The translations under genes were made by a program, and so were the position numbers. Source: Streptomyces pyxinicus (GTDB lineage Bacteria; Actinomycetota; Actinomycetes; Streptomycetales; Streptomycetaceae). From it: 64,000 nt of DNA. The notes below the pieces were generated by a model. The model was not told the origin of the DNA and ran no database searches. It was given only the letters and a program-made list of their open reading frames with translations. Numbering within the stretch: the first letter of the stretch is position 1; each line of letters begins with the position of its first letter. The stretch covers positions 124,001 to 188,000 of the forward strand of contig NZ_JANUGP010000005.1 in the NCBI RefSeq assembly GCF_024753135.1. The letters are read 5' to 3'. Below are positions 1-8,651 of this stretch, piece by piece.

Positions 1-689
1 TGGCCCTGCTCGCCGCCTACGTCCTGGTGATGATCTTCGCCGTACGTCCGCTGCTGCGCTGGTGGACCCGCAGGCCCGGCGCCCTGATGGCCAACCAGGT
101 GCCGCTCACCGTCGCACTGGCGCTGGGCTCGGCCTACGTCACCAGCGCGCTCGGGCTGCACGTCATCTTCGGCGCGCTGCTGGCCGGCGTCATCATGCCC
201 CGCCAGGCCGACGGCGTACCGGACCCCCAGTTGCTGCGCCCGCTCCAGGAGACCGGCGGGCTGCTGCTCCCGGTGTTCTTCACGGTATCCGGGATGGCCG
301 TCGCGCTGGACGGCCTGCACTCCTCCGACCTGCTGCTCCTGCTGGTGATAAGCGCCGCCGCGATCATCGGCAAGGTGGCCGCGGGTTCGCTCGCCGCCCG
401 CTCCGCGCGCCTGCCCTGGCACGACTCCCTCGTCATCGGCGTCCTGCTGAACACCCGCGGCCTCACCGAGCTGATCGTGCTGAACGTCGGCCTGGGAACC
501 GGGGTGATCGGACCGCGGCTCTACGCCGTCCTGGTCGTGATGGCCCTCCTCACCACCGCCCTCACCGGCCCCCTGCTCACCCTGCTGCGCCCCCACGCCC
601 CCGCCACCGACCACGCCCCGGCTCCCCTGCCCGACACCGACCCGGGCCAGTCCCCCGCGACCGACACGGCACCGGCACCCCGGCCGTAA
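1..689 (+). CDS. Cation:proton antiporter (CPA2/KefB type), 3' part only
   Basis: The open frame is already running at the first base (codons from position 3), so the N-terminal half lies outside the window. The visible part of about 229 residues is a chain of hydrophobic helices broken by short loops, with the C-terminal pattern of Na+(K+)/H+ exchangers of the CPA2 family, including the conserved stretch RGLTELIVLNVGL before the last membrane helix. These proteins swap monovalent cations for protons across the cytoplasmic membrane for pH or ion homeostasis. The last 35 or so residues are a hydrophilic tail rich in Pro, Ala and Asp, probably cytoplasmic and disordered. The gene converges on the next one, with 51 bp between the stops. 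Family assignment is firm; the transported ion cannot be read from this part. Confidence 0.85.
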   Translation, partial: ALLAAYVLVMIFAVRPLLRWWTRRPGALMANQVPLTVALALGSAYVTSALGLHVIFGALLAGVIMPRQADGVPDPQLLRPLQETGGLLLPVFFTVSGMAVALDGLHSSDLLLLLVISAAAIIGKVAAGSLAARSARLPWHDSLVIGVLLNTRGLTELIVLNVGLGTGVIGPRLYAVLVVMALLTTALTGPLLTLLRPHAPATDHAPAPLPDTDPGQSPATDTAPAPRP

Positions 690-740
690 CAGGGGGCCGT
701 AACAGGGGGACCGGCCGGGCCCCCGCCCGCACGAAGCCGC

Positions 741-3700
741 CTAGAACGGCACAGGCGCGATGTCCACCTCCGCCCGCTTGCTGCTGGCCGCGGCGACCGT
801 CGCCGGGTGGCTCTCGCCGAGGACGCGGCGGAAGCGGGTCAGGGTCTCGGTGTGCAGCGCGGTGGCCTCGTCGTCGCGGCCCAGGGCGCGCAGGTCGAGG
901 ACCACGTTGTTGGCGCAGGCCAGCGCGGTCGGGTGGGTCTCGCCAAAGATCCGGGTCAGTGCGTCGAGGGTCCCCCGGTCCAGGTCCAGGGCCTCCGGGT
1001 GCCGCTCCTCCGCGTCGTACTGGGTGGCCGTGCCCATCGCCGTGGTGAGGGTCAGGATGTGCTCGTCGCCCAGCGAGGCGCGCAGGCCCGGCAGTGCCGC
1101 CGCCAGGTGTTCCCCGGCCGCCGCCAGGTCCCCGAGGTGGCGCAGGGTGATCGCCAGGTTCGTACGCGCCGACAGCGTGTAGGGGTGGGACTCGCCGAGG
1201 CTCGCGGTGTAGCGCTCGACGGTCGCCTCGCCCAGCTCCCGCGACCTCCGGAGCTGGCCGTCCTGCCGCAGGTCGACCACCAGGTTGGCCGCACAGGCCA
1301 CGGCGTCGGGGTGGTCGGCGCCGTAGCGGCTCTCGAACTTCGACAGCGCCATCTCGCCGAGCTGCAGCGCGCCGTCGTGGTCGCCCGCGCGCCGCCGGCA
1401 CACCGCGAGGACGCGGGCGCAGCTGACGCTGACCGGGGTGTCCTCGCCGTAGTTCTCGACGTAGCGGGCGTAGACGTCCTCCTGGTGGGTGACGGCGCCG
1501 AGGTAGTCGCCGGTCTCGCGGACGTCGATGGACAGGCCGCTGAGCGTGTTCAGGGTGTCCAGGTGGTTCTCGCCGAGCGCGAGGGCGCGCAGCCGGGACG
1601 TCTCCGTGTCGAGTTCCCGCGCCTCTTGGTACAGGCCCATCAGGCGCAGGCCGACGCCGAGGCTGTGGGCGGCGCGCAGGGTGGCGGGGTCGTCGTCGCC
1701 GAAGGCCCGCAGCGAGCGGTCGTACACCGAGCGGTTGATCTCCAGCGCGCGCGCCAGCTCGGCCCGCAGCCGCAGCCCGCTGCACAGCTGGATGAGGGCG
1801 TCCAGGGTGCCCTCGTCGTCCTCGCCCGCGATGCTGATGTAGAGGTCGGCGGTGCGCTGCATCATCTCGGCGGCTTCCCGGTACTCGCCGAGCATGCGCA
1901 GGATGAAGGCGAGCCACTTCGCCATCTCCAGTGTCTGCTGGTCCTCCGCGCCGAACTTCTCGGTCCAGATCCGCAGCGCCTCGCGGGCCATGGCGGCCGC
2001 GCCGTCGTGGTCGCCCCAGACGTAGAGGAACTCCACCATGCCGCGCACCAGGCCGCGTACCCACGGCGAGTCGCACTCCACGGCCCGGGACACCACCACG
2101 TGCGGCAGCAACGCCTGGTAGCGCGGCCACATCTCGCGGGAGCCGGGGCTGTTGGGGTTGGCGTCGGCGAGCAGCAGGTGCGCGCCGTGCCGCATGTCCG
2201 CCTGCTGCTGCGGGGACATGCGGTTGACCAGCACGGCCTGGACCAGGCGGTGCAGCTGGATGGTGTCGTGCCGGTGCTCGATGCGGGCCAGCGCGTAGAC
2301 GTTGATCTCGCGGATCGCCCGGCCGAGCTTGATCGGGTGGCGCAGCGCCTCGTCCAGCTCGGGGGCGATGGTGGTGGTGCGGGAGTTGTTGAACAGGCTC
2401 CGGGAGATCGGCTCGGGTGCGAAGAACGAGCAGACCTGGAGGAGTTGGAGGGCGGCGGGGTTGCGCTGCTCCAGCTGGCGCAGCGAGACGTCCCAGGCGG
2501 CGGCCACCGACATCGGGTAGTCGGGCGAGGGGACGAGTTCGAGCATCAGCTCGGCGATCTTCTCGTTGATCAGCCGCAGGTACTCGGGCACGGACATGCC
2601 GGTGACCGCCTGCCAGGCCGCCGCCTGCTCGATGGCCAGCGGCAGGTCACCGAGGGCCTCGGCGAGCCGGTCGGCGTCGCGGTCGGTGAGGTCGCGAGCC
2701 CGGCGGCGCAGCAGCGCCTTGCTCTCCTCCCGGGTGAAGACGTCCACGGAGAGCGTCTCGGCCACCCGGTCCCACTCCTGGTTCCGGGAGGTGATGAGGA
2801 TCTTGCCGGTGCCGCCGGTCGGGAAGTAGGGCCGTACGGCCTCCACGTTCTCGGCGTTGTCGAACACCAGCAGCCAGCGGCTGTAGGGATGGCCCCGGCG
2901 CAGCGCCTCGCGGACCGCGGGGACGGCCCGGTTGGCCTCGCTGCTCACGTTCAGGCCGAGCCGGTGGGCGAGTTCGGTGAGCGCGGTGAGGATCATCGTC
3001 GGCTGCTCGGACGGGATCCACCACACGACGTCGTAGTCGGAGGCGTGGCGGTAGACGTACTCGATGGCGATCTGCGACTTGCCGACGCCGCCCATACCGT
3101 GCAGGGCGTGCGGCAGCACGGCGGAGGTGTCACCGGTCACCAACTGCTCGCGCACCTGGTCGAGCAGGTCCTCGCGGCCGACGAAGTTGGGGTTGTTCGG
3201 CGGGACGTTGCCCCAGACGGCGGGCACGGAGCCGCGCGCCGGGTGCGCGTGGGACTCCGACGCGCCGTCCCCGTCCGGGACCGGTCCGCCGTGTGACGGG
3301 GACCCGGCGGCCGGCCGGCCGTCGAGACTGGGGGCCGGAATCCCCCTGGCCGGGGTGTGGTTGGCGGTTCCCCGGTCGTCACGCTGGTGCTCATTGGCGG
3401 TGGTCTCGGTCATGTCCTGGCCGTCCGTGTCGGAATTTATACGTTCGTCGCTGACATCGCTGACATCGCTGGTATCGCTCGCATTACTGGCATCGCCCGC
3501 ATCACTGACATCACCGGCATTGCCGCCATCGTGGGCTATCGGCTCCGTGTTCTCCGGGACCGACGCTCCCGACCGCGCCTCCAGGGCCGCGCTGACGCGC
3601 CGGGCGCGGAGCAGATAGGGCCCCGACAGCGCGCGCAGGACGGCGAGTTCCACGCGCACGAAGGGCAGGCTCTCCGCCGTCACCGCCGGGACCGGCACCT

Positions 3701-5369
3701 TGTCGGGGGCGAGCAGCGCGCCGTGCAGCCGGCGAGCGGCCTCGACGCGGTCGCCGTAGAAGTCGGAGACCGAACTCACCACGCGTGCCGTGTCCGCGCG
3801 CATGGCGGCGGAGAGCAGTTCCTCGCGCGCGCCGGCCACGAAGTCCAGCGGGACACGGGGGTCCTCGGCGGGCGGCTCACCGGCCGGGGCCTGTTCCAGC
3901 AGACCGCTGAGGAACAGCTCGGCCAGGTGGACGGGCTGGGCCTCGGGCACCAGCTTGCGCTGGACGTCGCGCACCAGCCGGGGTTCGAGGACGGCGGCGG
4001 CCAGATGCGTGGCCAGCCGGAAGGCGGTCGGGGTGGCATGGCCCCGGAAGCGCCGGATGCGCTCGCGCACCGAGGGCGCGGGCGGCGCGGCCGACGGCTC
4101 GGGGGCCTCGGTGGCCGGCCGCTCGGGCACGCCCAGCAGCAGGACCGGGGCGTCGGTCCAGCCGGGCTCGTCACCGGCGACCAGGGCGGCCCAGCGGCCC
4201 AGCCAGTCGGCGTCGAGTTCCAGCACGGGGACGGCCGCCGTCCACCGCTCGGGGGGCGGGTCGAAGGGGTCGTACCACTCCGCCGGGAAGTCCACGGCGA
4301 GTTCGGCGGTACGGGCGCCGGTGCGGGGCGCCCGCAGCCGGGCCTGGCGGGGTGTCAGGGCGGTGCGGTGCCAGTCGCGCTGGGACAGCAGGTGCACCAC
4401 GGCCACCGGTCCGGCCGCCGCCCACGGTCCGAGTGCCGCCCGGCCGGCCCCGGTCCGCCACAGCGGGCCGAGCCCGTCGGTCAGGACCAGGATGATCCGC
4501 CGCCCGGTACGGTCCACCAGTTCGCCGGGGGCACCGGCCCACCGGTCCTCCGGGACCGGGCCGCGCAGCACGGCCTCCGGACCCGCCGGGCCCTCGCGCA
4601 CGCCCATCCGCCGCACCCGGACGTCCCGGAAGGCGCCCAGCTGTTCCGCGACGGCCGTGAACTCGGCGATCGTCTGCTGCCAGACGACCATGGTGGCGTG
4701 GTCGTCCACCACCAGCACCAGATCGAAGCGGCGCTCGCCGGCCGCCCTGGTGTACGGCAGCCACAGGCCGTCCTCGGCGGCGTGTTCGGCGGTGGCCTCC
4801 TCGTCCAGCTCGATCTCGGACGCCGAGGGCACCACCTGCTTCAGCGGGCGCAGCCGGCGGCCGATCCCGGACGCGTCCCGCAGATCGGGAGCCGGTGCGA
4901 GCGGCTCGGTGCGCGCGGGGGCGCCCCGGTACTCCGGGGCGCCGCCGGTCGTCTCAGTGGCGGGCGGGGAGGCGGGGAGGAGCCAGGCGGAGCCGGGCAG
5001 GGGGCCCTCGGCGCCGCCGTGGAGGGCGGTGGCGCGGCCGTTCGTGGCGGGGGGCTGGTTCCCGGTGGGCGGGGGTGCCGAGGGCCGGCGGGGTTCGGGG
5101 GTCCCGGGAGCCTCGGGCCTCCCGGGACGGTCAACGGTCTCGGGGCTGTCGGTGATGTCGGTGACGTCGGGCAGCCCGGAGAGCCCCGGCGGTGTGGCGG
5201 GCCGGGGCTGCGGTGGGCGGTCCGACGGAGGCAGCCGGGCGGCCGTGGTCCGGTAGGCGTGCAGCCACAGCGCCTCGGCCAGCTCGACGGGTTCCGGGTA
5301 CGCCGGCTCGACGGGCCCCGGATACGCCGGCTCGACGGGTCCCGGGTACGGACGCGGGTCCTCACCCAT
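741..5369 (-). CDS. fxsT: Giant vWA-like / NB-ARC STAND ATPase / TPR protein (FxsT-like, SAV_2336-type N-terminus)
   Basis: About 1542 residues. After a Pro-rich N-terminus (about 1-190) comes a vWA-like fold (about 215-390) with the hydrophobic strand LVLVVDD and a second strand ILVLTDG. The MIDAS motif looks degenerate: DDHAT instead of DxSxS. A Ser/Asp-rich linker (about 610-655) leads to an NB-ARC STAND NTPase with P-loop GMGGVGKS near residue 760, Walker B LLVFDN and the GDLPLA motif. From about 1110 to the end are kinesin-light-chain-type TPRs. This architecture matches what I know as FxSxx-COOH-system TPR proteins (FxsT), but no FxsA or FxsB gene is seen here. I chose the ATG at 5369 because it overlaps the MoxR stop (TGATG) and has a GGGGG-type SD; an in-frame start at 5396 is possible. 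STAND proteins act as nucleotide-gated switches that oligomerise on sensing a trigger. The target is unknown. Confidence 0.8.
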   Translation of the reverse strand: MGEDPRPYPGPVEPAYPGPVEPAYPEPVELAEALWLHAYRTTAARLPPSDRPPQPRPATPPGLSGLPDVTDITDSPETVDRPGRPEAPGTPEPRRPSAPPPTGNQPPATNGRATALHGGAEGPLPGSAWLLPASPPATETTGGAPEYRGAPARTEPLAPAPDLRDASGIGRRLRPLKQVVPSASEIELDEEATAEHAAEDGLWLPYTRAAGERRFDLVLVVDDHATMVVWQQTIAEFTAVAEQLGAFRDVRVRRMGVREGPAGPEAVLRGPVPEDRWAGAPGELVDRTGRRIILVLTDGLGPLWRTGAGRAALGPWAAAGPVAVVHLLSQRDWHRTALTPRQARLRAPRTGARTAELAVDFPAEWYDPFDPPPERWTAAVPVLELDADWLGRWAALVAGDEPGWTDAPVLLLGVPERPATEAPEPSAAPPAPSVRERIRRFRGHATPTAFRLATHLAAAVLEPRLVRDVQRKLVPEAQPVHLAELFLSGLLEQAPAGEPPAEDPRVPLDFVAGAREELLSAAMRADTARVVSSVSDFYGDRVEAARRLHGALLAPDKVPVPAVTAESLPFVRVELAVLRALSGPYLLRARRVSAALEARSGASVPENTEPIAHDGGNAGDVSDAGDASNASDTSDVSDVSDERINSDTDGQDMTETTANEHQRDDRGTANHTPARGIPAPSLDGRPAAGSPSHGGPVPDGDGASESHAHPARGSVPAVWGNVPPNNPNFVGREDLLDQVREQLVTGDTSAVLPHALHGMGGVGKSQIAIEYVYRHASDYDVVWWIPSEQPTMILTALTELAHRLGLNVSSEANRAVPAVREALRRGHPYSRWLLVFDNAENVEAVRPYFPTGGTGKILITSRNQEWDRVAETLSVDVFTREESKALLRRRARDLTDRDADRLAEALGDLPLAIEQAAAWQAVTGMSVPEYLRLINEKIAELMLELVPSPDYPMSVAAAWDVSLRQLEQRNPAALQLLQVCSFFAPEPISRSLFNNSRTTTIAPELDEALRHPIKLGRAIREINVYALARIEHRHDTIQLHRLVQAVLVNRMSPQQQADMRHGAHLLLADANPNSPGSREMWPRYQALLPHVVVSRAVECDSPWVRGLVRGMVEFLYVWGDHDGAAAMAREALRIWTEKFGAEDQQTLEMAKWLAFILRMLGEYREAAEMMQRTADLYISIAGEDDEGTLDALIQLCSGLRLRAELARALEINRSVYDRSLRAFGDDDPATLRAAHSLGVGLRLMGLYQEARELDTETSRLRALALGENHLDTLNTLSGLSIDVRETGDYLGAVTHQEDVYARYVENYGEDTPVSVSCARVLAVCRRRAGDHDGALQLGEMALSKFESRYGADHPDAVACAANLVVDLRQDGQLRRSRELGEATVERYTASLGESHPYTLSARTNLAITLRHLGDLAAAGEHLAAALPGLRASLGDEHILTLTTAMGTATQYDAEERHPEALDLDRGTLDALTRIFGETHPTALACANNVVLDLRALGRDDEATALHTETLTRFRRVLGESHPATVAAASSKRAEVDIAPVPF
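3450..3530 (-). repeat. Nine degenerate 9-bp tandem units coding for a Ser/Asp linker
   Basis: On the + strand the unit GCTGACATC recurs nine times without gaps (positions 3450-3530), with one to three mismatches per copy. It encodes an xSD-type tripeptide series in the linker between the vWA-like and NB-ARC parts of the large TPR protein. The copy number is likely to vary between strains by slippage, changing linker length without breaking the frame. Confidence 0.8.
5285..5356 (-). repeat. Three 24-bp tandem repeats coding for PVEPAYPG-like octapeptides
   Basis: Three consecutive 24-bp units (5285-5308, 5309-5332, 5333-5356; the third is shortened in similarity) encode the octapeptide series PGPVEPAY at the extreme N-terminus of the large vWA/NB-ARC/TPR protein. 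The repeats lie directly after the start codon and form a Pro/Glu/Tyr-rich flexible leader. Confidence 0.75.
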
Positions 5370-6463
5370 CAGGGCGCCCCCGACAGTTCGCGCCACAGCG
5401 CGTCCAGCAGTTCACTCCAGGCCGCGTCGTCCTCGCGGACTCCGGCCGTGCGCAGGAAGACGGCGTTCAGCAGTTGGTCGGTGGCCAGCCCGCCGTGCTC
5501 CCGGCTGCGCTCCACGAAGGCCCGGATCAGGGGGTCATGCCGGCCGTCCTGGTCCCGGAAGTGCGCGGCGATCATGGCCGCGAGCTGGTCCTCGCGCGGC
5601 GGCGAGACGTCCAGCCGGACACAGCGCCGCAGGAAGGCCGGCGGGAACTGGCGCTCGCCGTTGCTGGTGATGACGACGAACGGGAAGGCCCGGCAGCGCA
5701 CCCTGCCGTCGGTCACGGTGACCGTGCTGTCCGGGTCGTCGGTGAAGACCTGGGCGTCCGGCTCGTGCTGGCGGGCGCGGACCAGCTCGGGGATGTCGTA
5801 GGAGCCGTTCTCCAGCACGTGGAGCAGGTCGCTGGGCAGGTCGATGTCGCTCTTGTCGAGTTCGTCGATGAGCAGGACGCGTGGCAGTTCGTACGGCAGC
5901 AGGGCGGTGCCCAGCGGGCCGAGCCGCACGAAGTCCCCGATGCGCGGCGCCTCGCCGGTCGGGTCGGCCGGCCCGGCGGCGGTGGCACCGGGAGCCTGAC
6001 CGCGGCCGAGGGAGGCCTGCGCGCGCCCGATGGCGTCGTACTCGTACAGCCCCGAGCGCAGGGTGCTGCGGGAGGTGATCCCCCAGTGCAGGACGCGGCC
6101 GAGGCCCAGTTCGCGGGCGACCAGGTAGGCGAGGGTGGACTTGCCGATGCCGGGGCGGCCGGTCACCAGCAGGGGGCGGCGCAGCAGCAACGCCGTGTTG
6201 ATCATGTCGATGTCGTGCGCGTTCTGCCGGGGGGTGGCCCGGCCCACGGCACCGATACGGCGGTCGGTCTCGGCGCTCTCCGCCGGCACGGGCGGCAGCA
6301 CCGGGCCGCCGTCGAAGTTCCGCCAGGCGGGCGGCGGGGGCAGGACGTCGGCGAGCCGGATGTCGGCCAACGGCTGTCCGGTGCCTCGGTAGATCCACCA
6401 GCTACGGCTGCTGACGGACCCTCCGTTCCCGGCGCTGCCGGCCGGTCGCTGGACACCGTTCAT
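5369..6463 (-). CDS. MoxR-type AAA+ ATPase of the vWA-MoxR-VMAP module
   Basis: 364 residues. A long N-terminal segment of about 90 residues precedes the AAA+ core. Walker A is GRPGIGKST near residue 104, Walker B is VLLIDELD near 196, and a sensor-1 strand reads VVITSNGER, followed by an arginine-finger region FLRRCVR. MoxR ATPases remodel or activate partner proteins and are typically paired with vWA-domain proteins; that pairing is seen here, since the downstream gene encodes the vWA-like protein. The start ATG overlaps the VMAP stop by 4 nt (ATGA), and the stop overlaps the next start by 1 nt (TGATG), so all three genes should be translated as one coupled unit. The protein is cytoplasmic. 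The ATPase assignment is certain; its substrate is not known. Confidence 0.88.
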   Translation of the reverse strand: MNGVQRPAGSAGNGGSVSSRSWWIYRGTGQPLADIRLADVLPPPPAWRNFDGGPVLPPVPAESAETDRRIGAVGRATPRQNAHDIDMINTALLLRRPLLVTGRPGIGKSTLAYLVARELGLGRVLHWGITSRSTLRSGLYEYDAIGRAQASLGRGQAPGATAAGPADPTGEAPRIGDFVRLGPLGTALLPYELPRVLLIDELDKSDIDLPSDLLHVLENGSYDIPELVRARQHEPDAQVFTDDPDSTVTVTDGRVRCRAFPFVVITSNGERQFPPAFLRRCVRLDVSPPREDQLAAMIAAHFRDQDGRHDPLIRAFVERSREHGGLATDQLLNAVFLRTAGVREDDAAWSELLDALWRELSGAP

Positions 6464-7977
6464 GAATCCCCCTCGTCGTCGTGTCCGCCCCGCGCGCCCC
6501 CGGGGTCAGCGCCCGGGTGGGCGGACCAGTCGACGATGCGATGGGGATCGTCGAAGAGGACCGCGAGGTGACGGCCCGCGTGCGCGTCGCGTTGCGACGC
6601 GGCGGCGGTGGCCGCTTCGTTCCGTAACCTCTGGACCCGCTCCGGCAGTTCGACGGGCCTGCCCTTCATCAGCTTCTTGACGCGTCTGCGGAACTCGCCG
6701 GACGGGGCGGCCCTGCGGTCCCAGACGGCCAGGGGCACGCCCGCGCGCAACGCCGCCTCCAGCGAGGCCTGGCTGCCGCCGGGGCCGGGCAGTGGGGGCG
6801 CGTTGAGCGCGACGGAGACCAGCCGTTCGTCCGCGGTCAGCCGGCTGGCCCACCGCACCTGGTCGTGCCCGCGCCGGCCGGTGGTGTCCCAGAGGCACTC
6901 GACCGATTCCTCGCCGGTCAGCTGCTGCCAGCGGTTGTGCCAGCGCCGGTGGAACTCGCGGGCCCGCATCCGCTCCAGGCTGCGCAGCACCACGGGATAG
7001 CTGAGGCACAGCGCGGTCGCGGAGTCGGACCCGGAGGCCATCGGCAGCCATTCCAGGGGGCGGTTGAGCAGGTGGAAGGGGAGGACGAACTCCAGCACCG
7101 GCCGGCCCGGCCGCCCGGCCCACTCCTGCTCGGCGCGCGTCACGAGCCGCTCGACCGTGGCCTCCACCTCGCTCAGGGCCACGATCCGATCCTCTCCGCG
7201 CTCCGGCCGCCAGGGGCCCGGCCGCACCTGCCGCCAGTGCGACAGCAGATACTGCTCCGGGCGCATCCCGTGTCTGGTGAGCTGGATAACGAGGCAGGCG
7301 GGCGCTGGTTGTGCCACCGGGGCCTGGGTGATCTCCGTGCGCAGTGCCTTGAGCTGGGCACCGAGTCCGAGCTTGCGCCCCAGCCCGTCGTTCCACCCGC
7401 GCAGCCCCTGCCCGACGTCCCGCTGCGCGTCGGAGCCCTCCAGGGCCAGCACCACGTGCTCGACCAGGGCCATCACCGGGAGCAGGCCGTCCGTCCGGGC
7501 GTTCCTCCCGGCGAGCAGGTCGAAGGCTTCCAGCAGCCCGGTCACCGGCCCGTCCAGCAGCACCGCGTCACCGGCCGCCGCGTACAGCACCCCGGGTACG
7601 TCCACGTGCCGGACCCGGGCCAGCAGCGAGTGGACCTCCCGTAACTCGCTGTCGGACAGGACCGCCAGCACCGGGGCGGAGACGACGAGTTCGCGGATGC
7701 GGAGGACGGGCGTCGAGTTGGGCGCGTAGTCGTGCAGCGTGGCCAGCAGCTCGGGCAGTCCGTGCGGCTCCTGGAGGCAGGCGCGGACGATCTCCAGCAT
7801 CTCCAGACGGGTCCGGCCGTGCCGCCGTATGTTGCCCAGCTCGGGTAACCGGCTCGCCAGCATACTGATCAAGAGATCGCGCCCCTCCGGTGCGTCGAGT
7901 CCCGTCACCGCGCACATCTGGTCAACCAGCTCGTGCTCCAGCCCTGGCGCCTGGGCGCCCTTCCCTTCCCCGTTCAA
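6460..7977 (-). CDS. VMAP-type protein with N-terminal effector-associated domain
   Basis: 505 residues, no membrane segment. Residues about 10-95 form a small helical domain (LVDQMCAVTGLDAPEGRDLL and onward) that looks like an effector-associated domain (EAD2 type), an adaptor that recruits partners through like-with-like contacts. The C-terminal half has the signature I associate with the vWA-MoxR-associated protein C-terminal domain (VMAP-C): a strand LVIQLTRHG near 225, and LEFVLPFHLLNRPLEWLP near 300. The start is TTG at 7977, the only upstream candidate; a G-rich sequence GGGGGAG lies just before it. The gene is first in the three-gene module. No peptidase, nuclease or TIR effector is fused to it, so an effector carrying a matching EAD, if there is one, must be encoded elsewhere. 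Family assignment is from pattern memory, not a search. Confidence 0.75.
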   Translation of the reverse strand: MNGEGKGAQAPGLEHELVDQMCAVTGLDAPEGRDLLISMLASRLPELGNIRRHGRTRLEMLEIVRACLQEPHGLPELLATLHDYAPNSTPVLRIRELVVSAPVLAVLSDSELREVHSLLARVRHVDVPGVLYAAAGDAVLLDGPVTGLLEAFDLLAGRNARTDGLLPVMALVEHVVLALEGSDAQRDVGQGLRGWNDGLGRKLGLGAQLKALRTEITQAPVAQPAPACLVIQLTRHGMRPEQYLLSHWRQVRPGPWRPERGEDRIVALSEVEATVERLVTRAEQEWAGRPGRPVLEFVLPFHLLNRPLEWLPMASGSDSATALCLSYPVVLRSLERMRAREFHRRWHNRWQQLTGEESVECLWDTTGRRGHDQVRWASRLTADERLVSVALNAPPLPGPGGSQASLEAALRAGVPLAVWDRRAAPSGEFRRRVKKLMKGRPVELPERVQRLRNEAATAAASQRDAHAGRHLAVLFDDPHRIVDWSAHPGADPGGARGGHDDEGDS

Positions 7978-8202
7978 GCGCTCCCCCGTCTCGGCCGCAC
8001 CCTCCCCGACCCCTCCCCCGGAGCAGGACGATCCGGCCTCCGCCGCCCTGCGTCCAGGCTACGGCGCGGGACTGACAGGTCGCCACCCTGTGTGGCGGCC
8101 GGATAACGGGAACCGGACGGAGGGGGGCCGGCCGCACGTCCCCCCTACATGATGACGAGAGTGCGCTGATATACGACATCACGCGCACGAGAGGAGGCCA
8201 CC

Positions 8203-8418
8203 TTGCGTCGCACGGACATCGACCTCGACGACGAGGCGCTGGAAGCAGCAGCCGAAGAACGGGGTACCACCACCGAGCGGGACACGATCAATACCGCCCT
8301 GCGTGAAGTCACGGCCCGCTACCGGCGTCTGCGCGCCCTCGGAAGCGCCCGGCAGCAGGTGGCCGACGGAGCCCTGGACATCGACCTGCTCCTGGACAAG
8401 CGCCGGTACCGCCCGTGA
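8203..8418 (+). CDS. vapB: VapB-family type II antitoxin
   Basis: 71 residues. The sequence opens with RRTDIDLDDEAL, the beta-strand of a ribbon-helix-helix DNA-binding domain, followed by the helix motif TERDTINTALRE. The C-terminus, DIDLLLDKRRYRP, is the toxin-wrapping tail typical of VapB antitoxins. The start is TTG at 8203 with a strong SD (GAGAGGAGG) 5 nt upstream. The stop codon overlaps the next start as GTGA, the usual vapBC coupling. The partner toxin gene is truncated (see next entry), so this antitoxin survives without a functional local toxin. It may still bind its own promoter in the 225-bp gap shared with the divergent VMAP gene. Confidence 0.85.
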   Translation: MRRTDIDLDDEALEAAAEERGTTTERDTINTALREVTARYRRLRALGSARQQVADGALDIDLLLDKRRYRP

Positions 8419-8588
8419 CCGTCACCGACTGCGTCGTCCAGGAGCAGCTGACCGCCAAGGGCGAACACCGCAGCGCCGACCCCGTCGACCTGCTTGTCGC
8501 CGCCGCCGAACAGGCCGGACTCACCCTGCTCCCCTACGACCGCGACGTCGAGACGATCGCCCGCGCGACGGGGCAGTGCCCCCGGTGA
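8415..8588 (+). pseudogene. vapC: VapC PIN-domain toxin remnant (internal deletion)
   Basis: The frame starts at the GTG that overlaps the vapB stop (GTGA) and runs only 57 codons, where VapC toxins are about 125-140 residues. After five or so residues it jumps to sequence matching the second half of a PIN domain: TAKGEHRSADPVDLLVAAAE, then LLPYDRDVETIARATGQ. The N-terminal half, including the first acidic catalytic residue (usually in a Y-LxDxSA strand) and the middle acidic cluster, is absent. The remaining part keeps the conserved PVDLLVAA and YDRDxE motifs. This looks like an in-frame deletion of about 70 codons that left start, coupling and stop intact. The product should not be an active RNase. 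Confidence 0.85.
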
Positions 8589-8651
8589 GAGCCGGAAACG
8601 TGACCCGGGCTCACCGCAGAGACGTTTCATCACGTGAAACCACATACCTGG

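Noticed and set aside
807..3296. Long + strand frame opposite the TPR part of the large STAND protein
   Set aside because: The minus strand encodes clear NB-ARC and TPR motifs; the + frame has none.
3450..3530. Possible CRISPR-like array
   Set aside because: Units of 9 bp without spacers, in frame inside a gene; simple tandem repeat.
741..7977. FxSxx-COOH peptide system
   Set aside because: The TPR/NB-ARC protein resembles FxsT, but I see no short peptide gene ending in the FxSxx motif and no radical SAM gene in the window, so the full system is not claimed.
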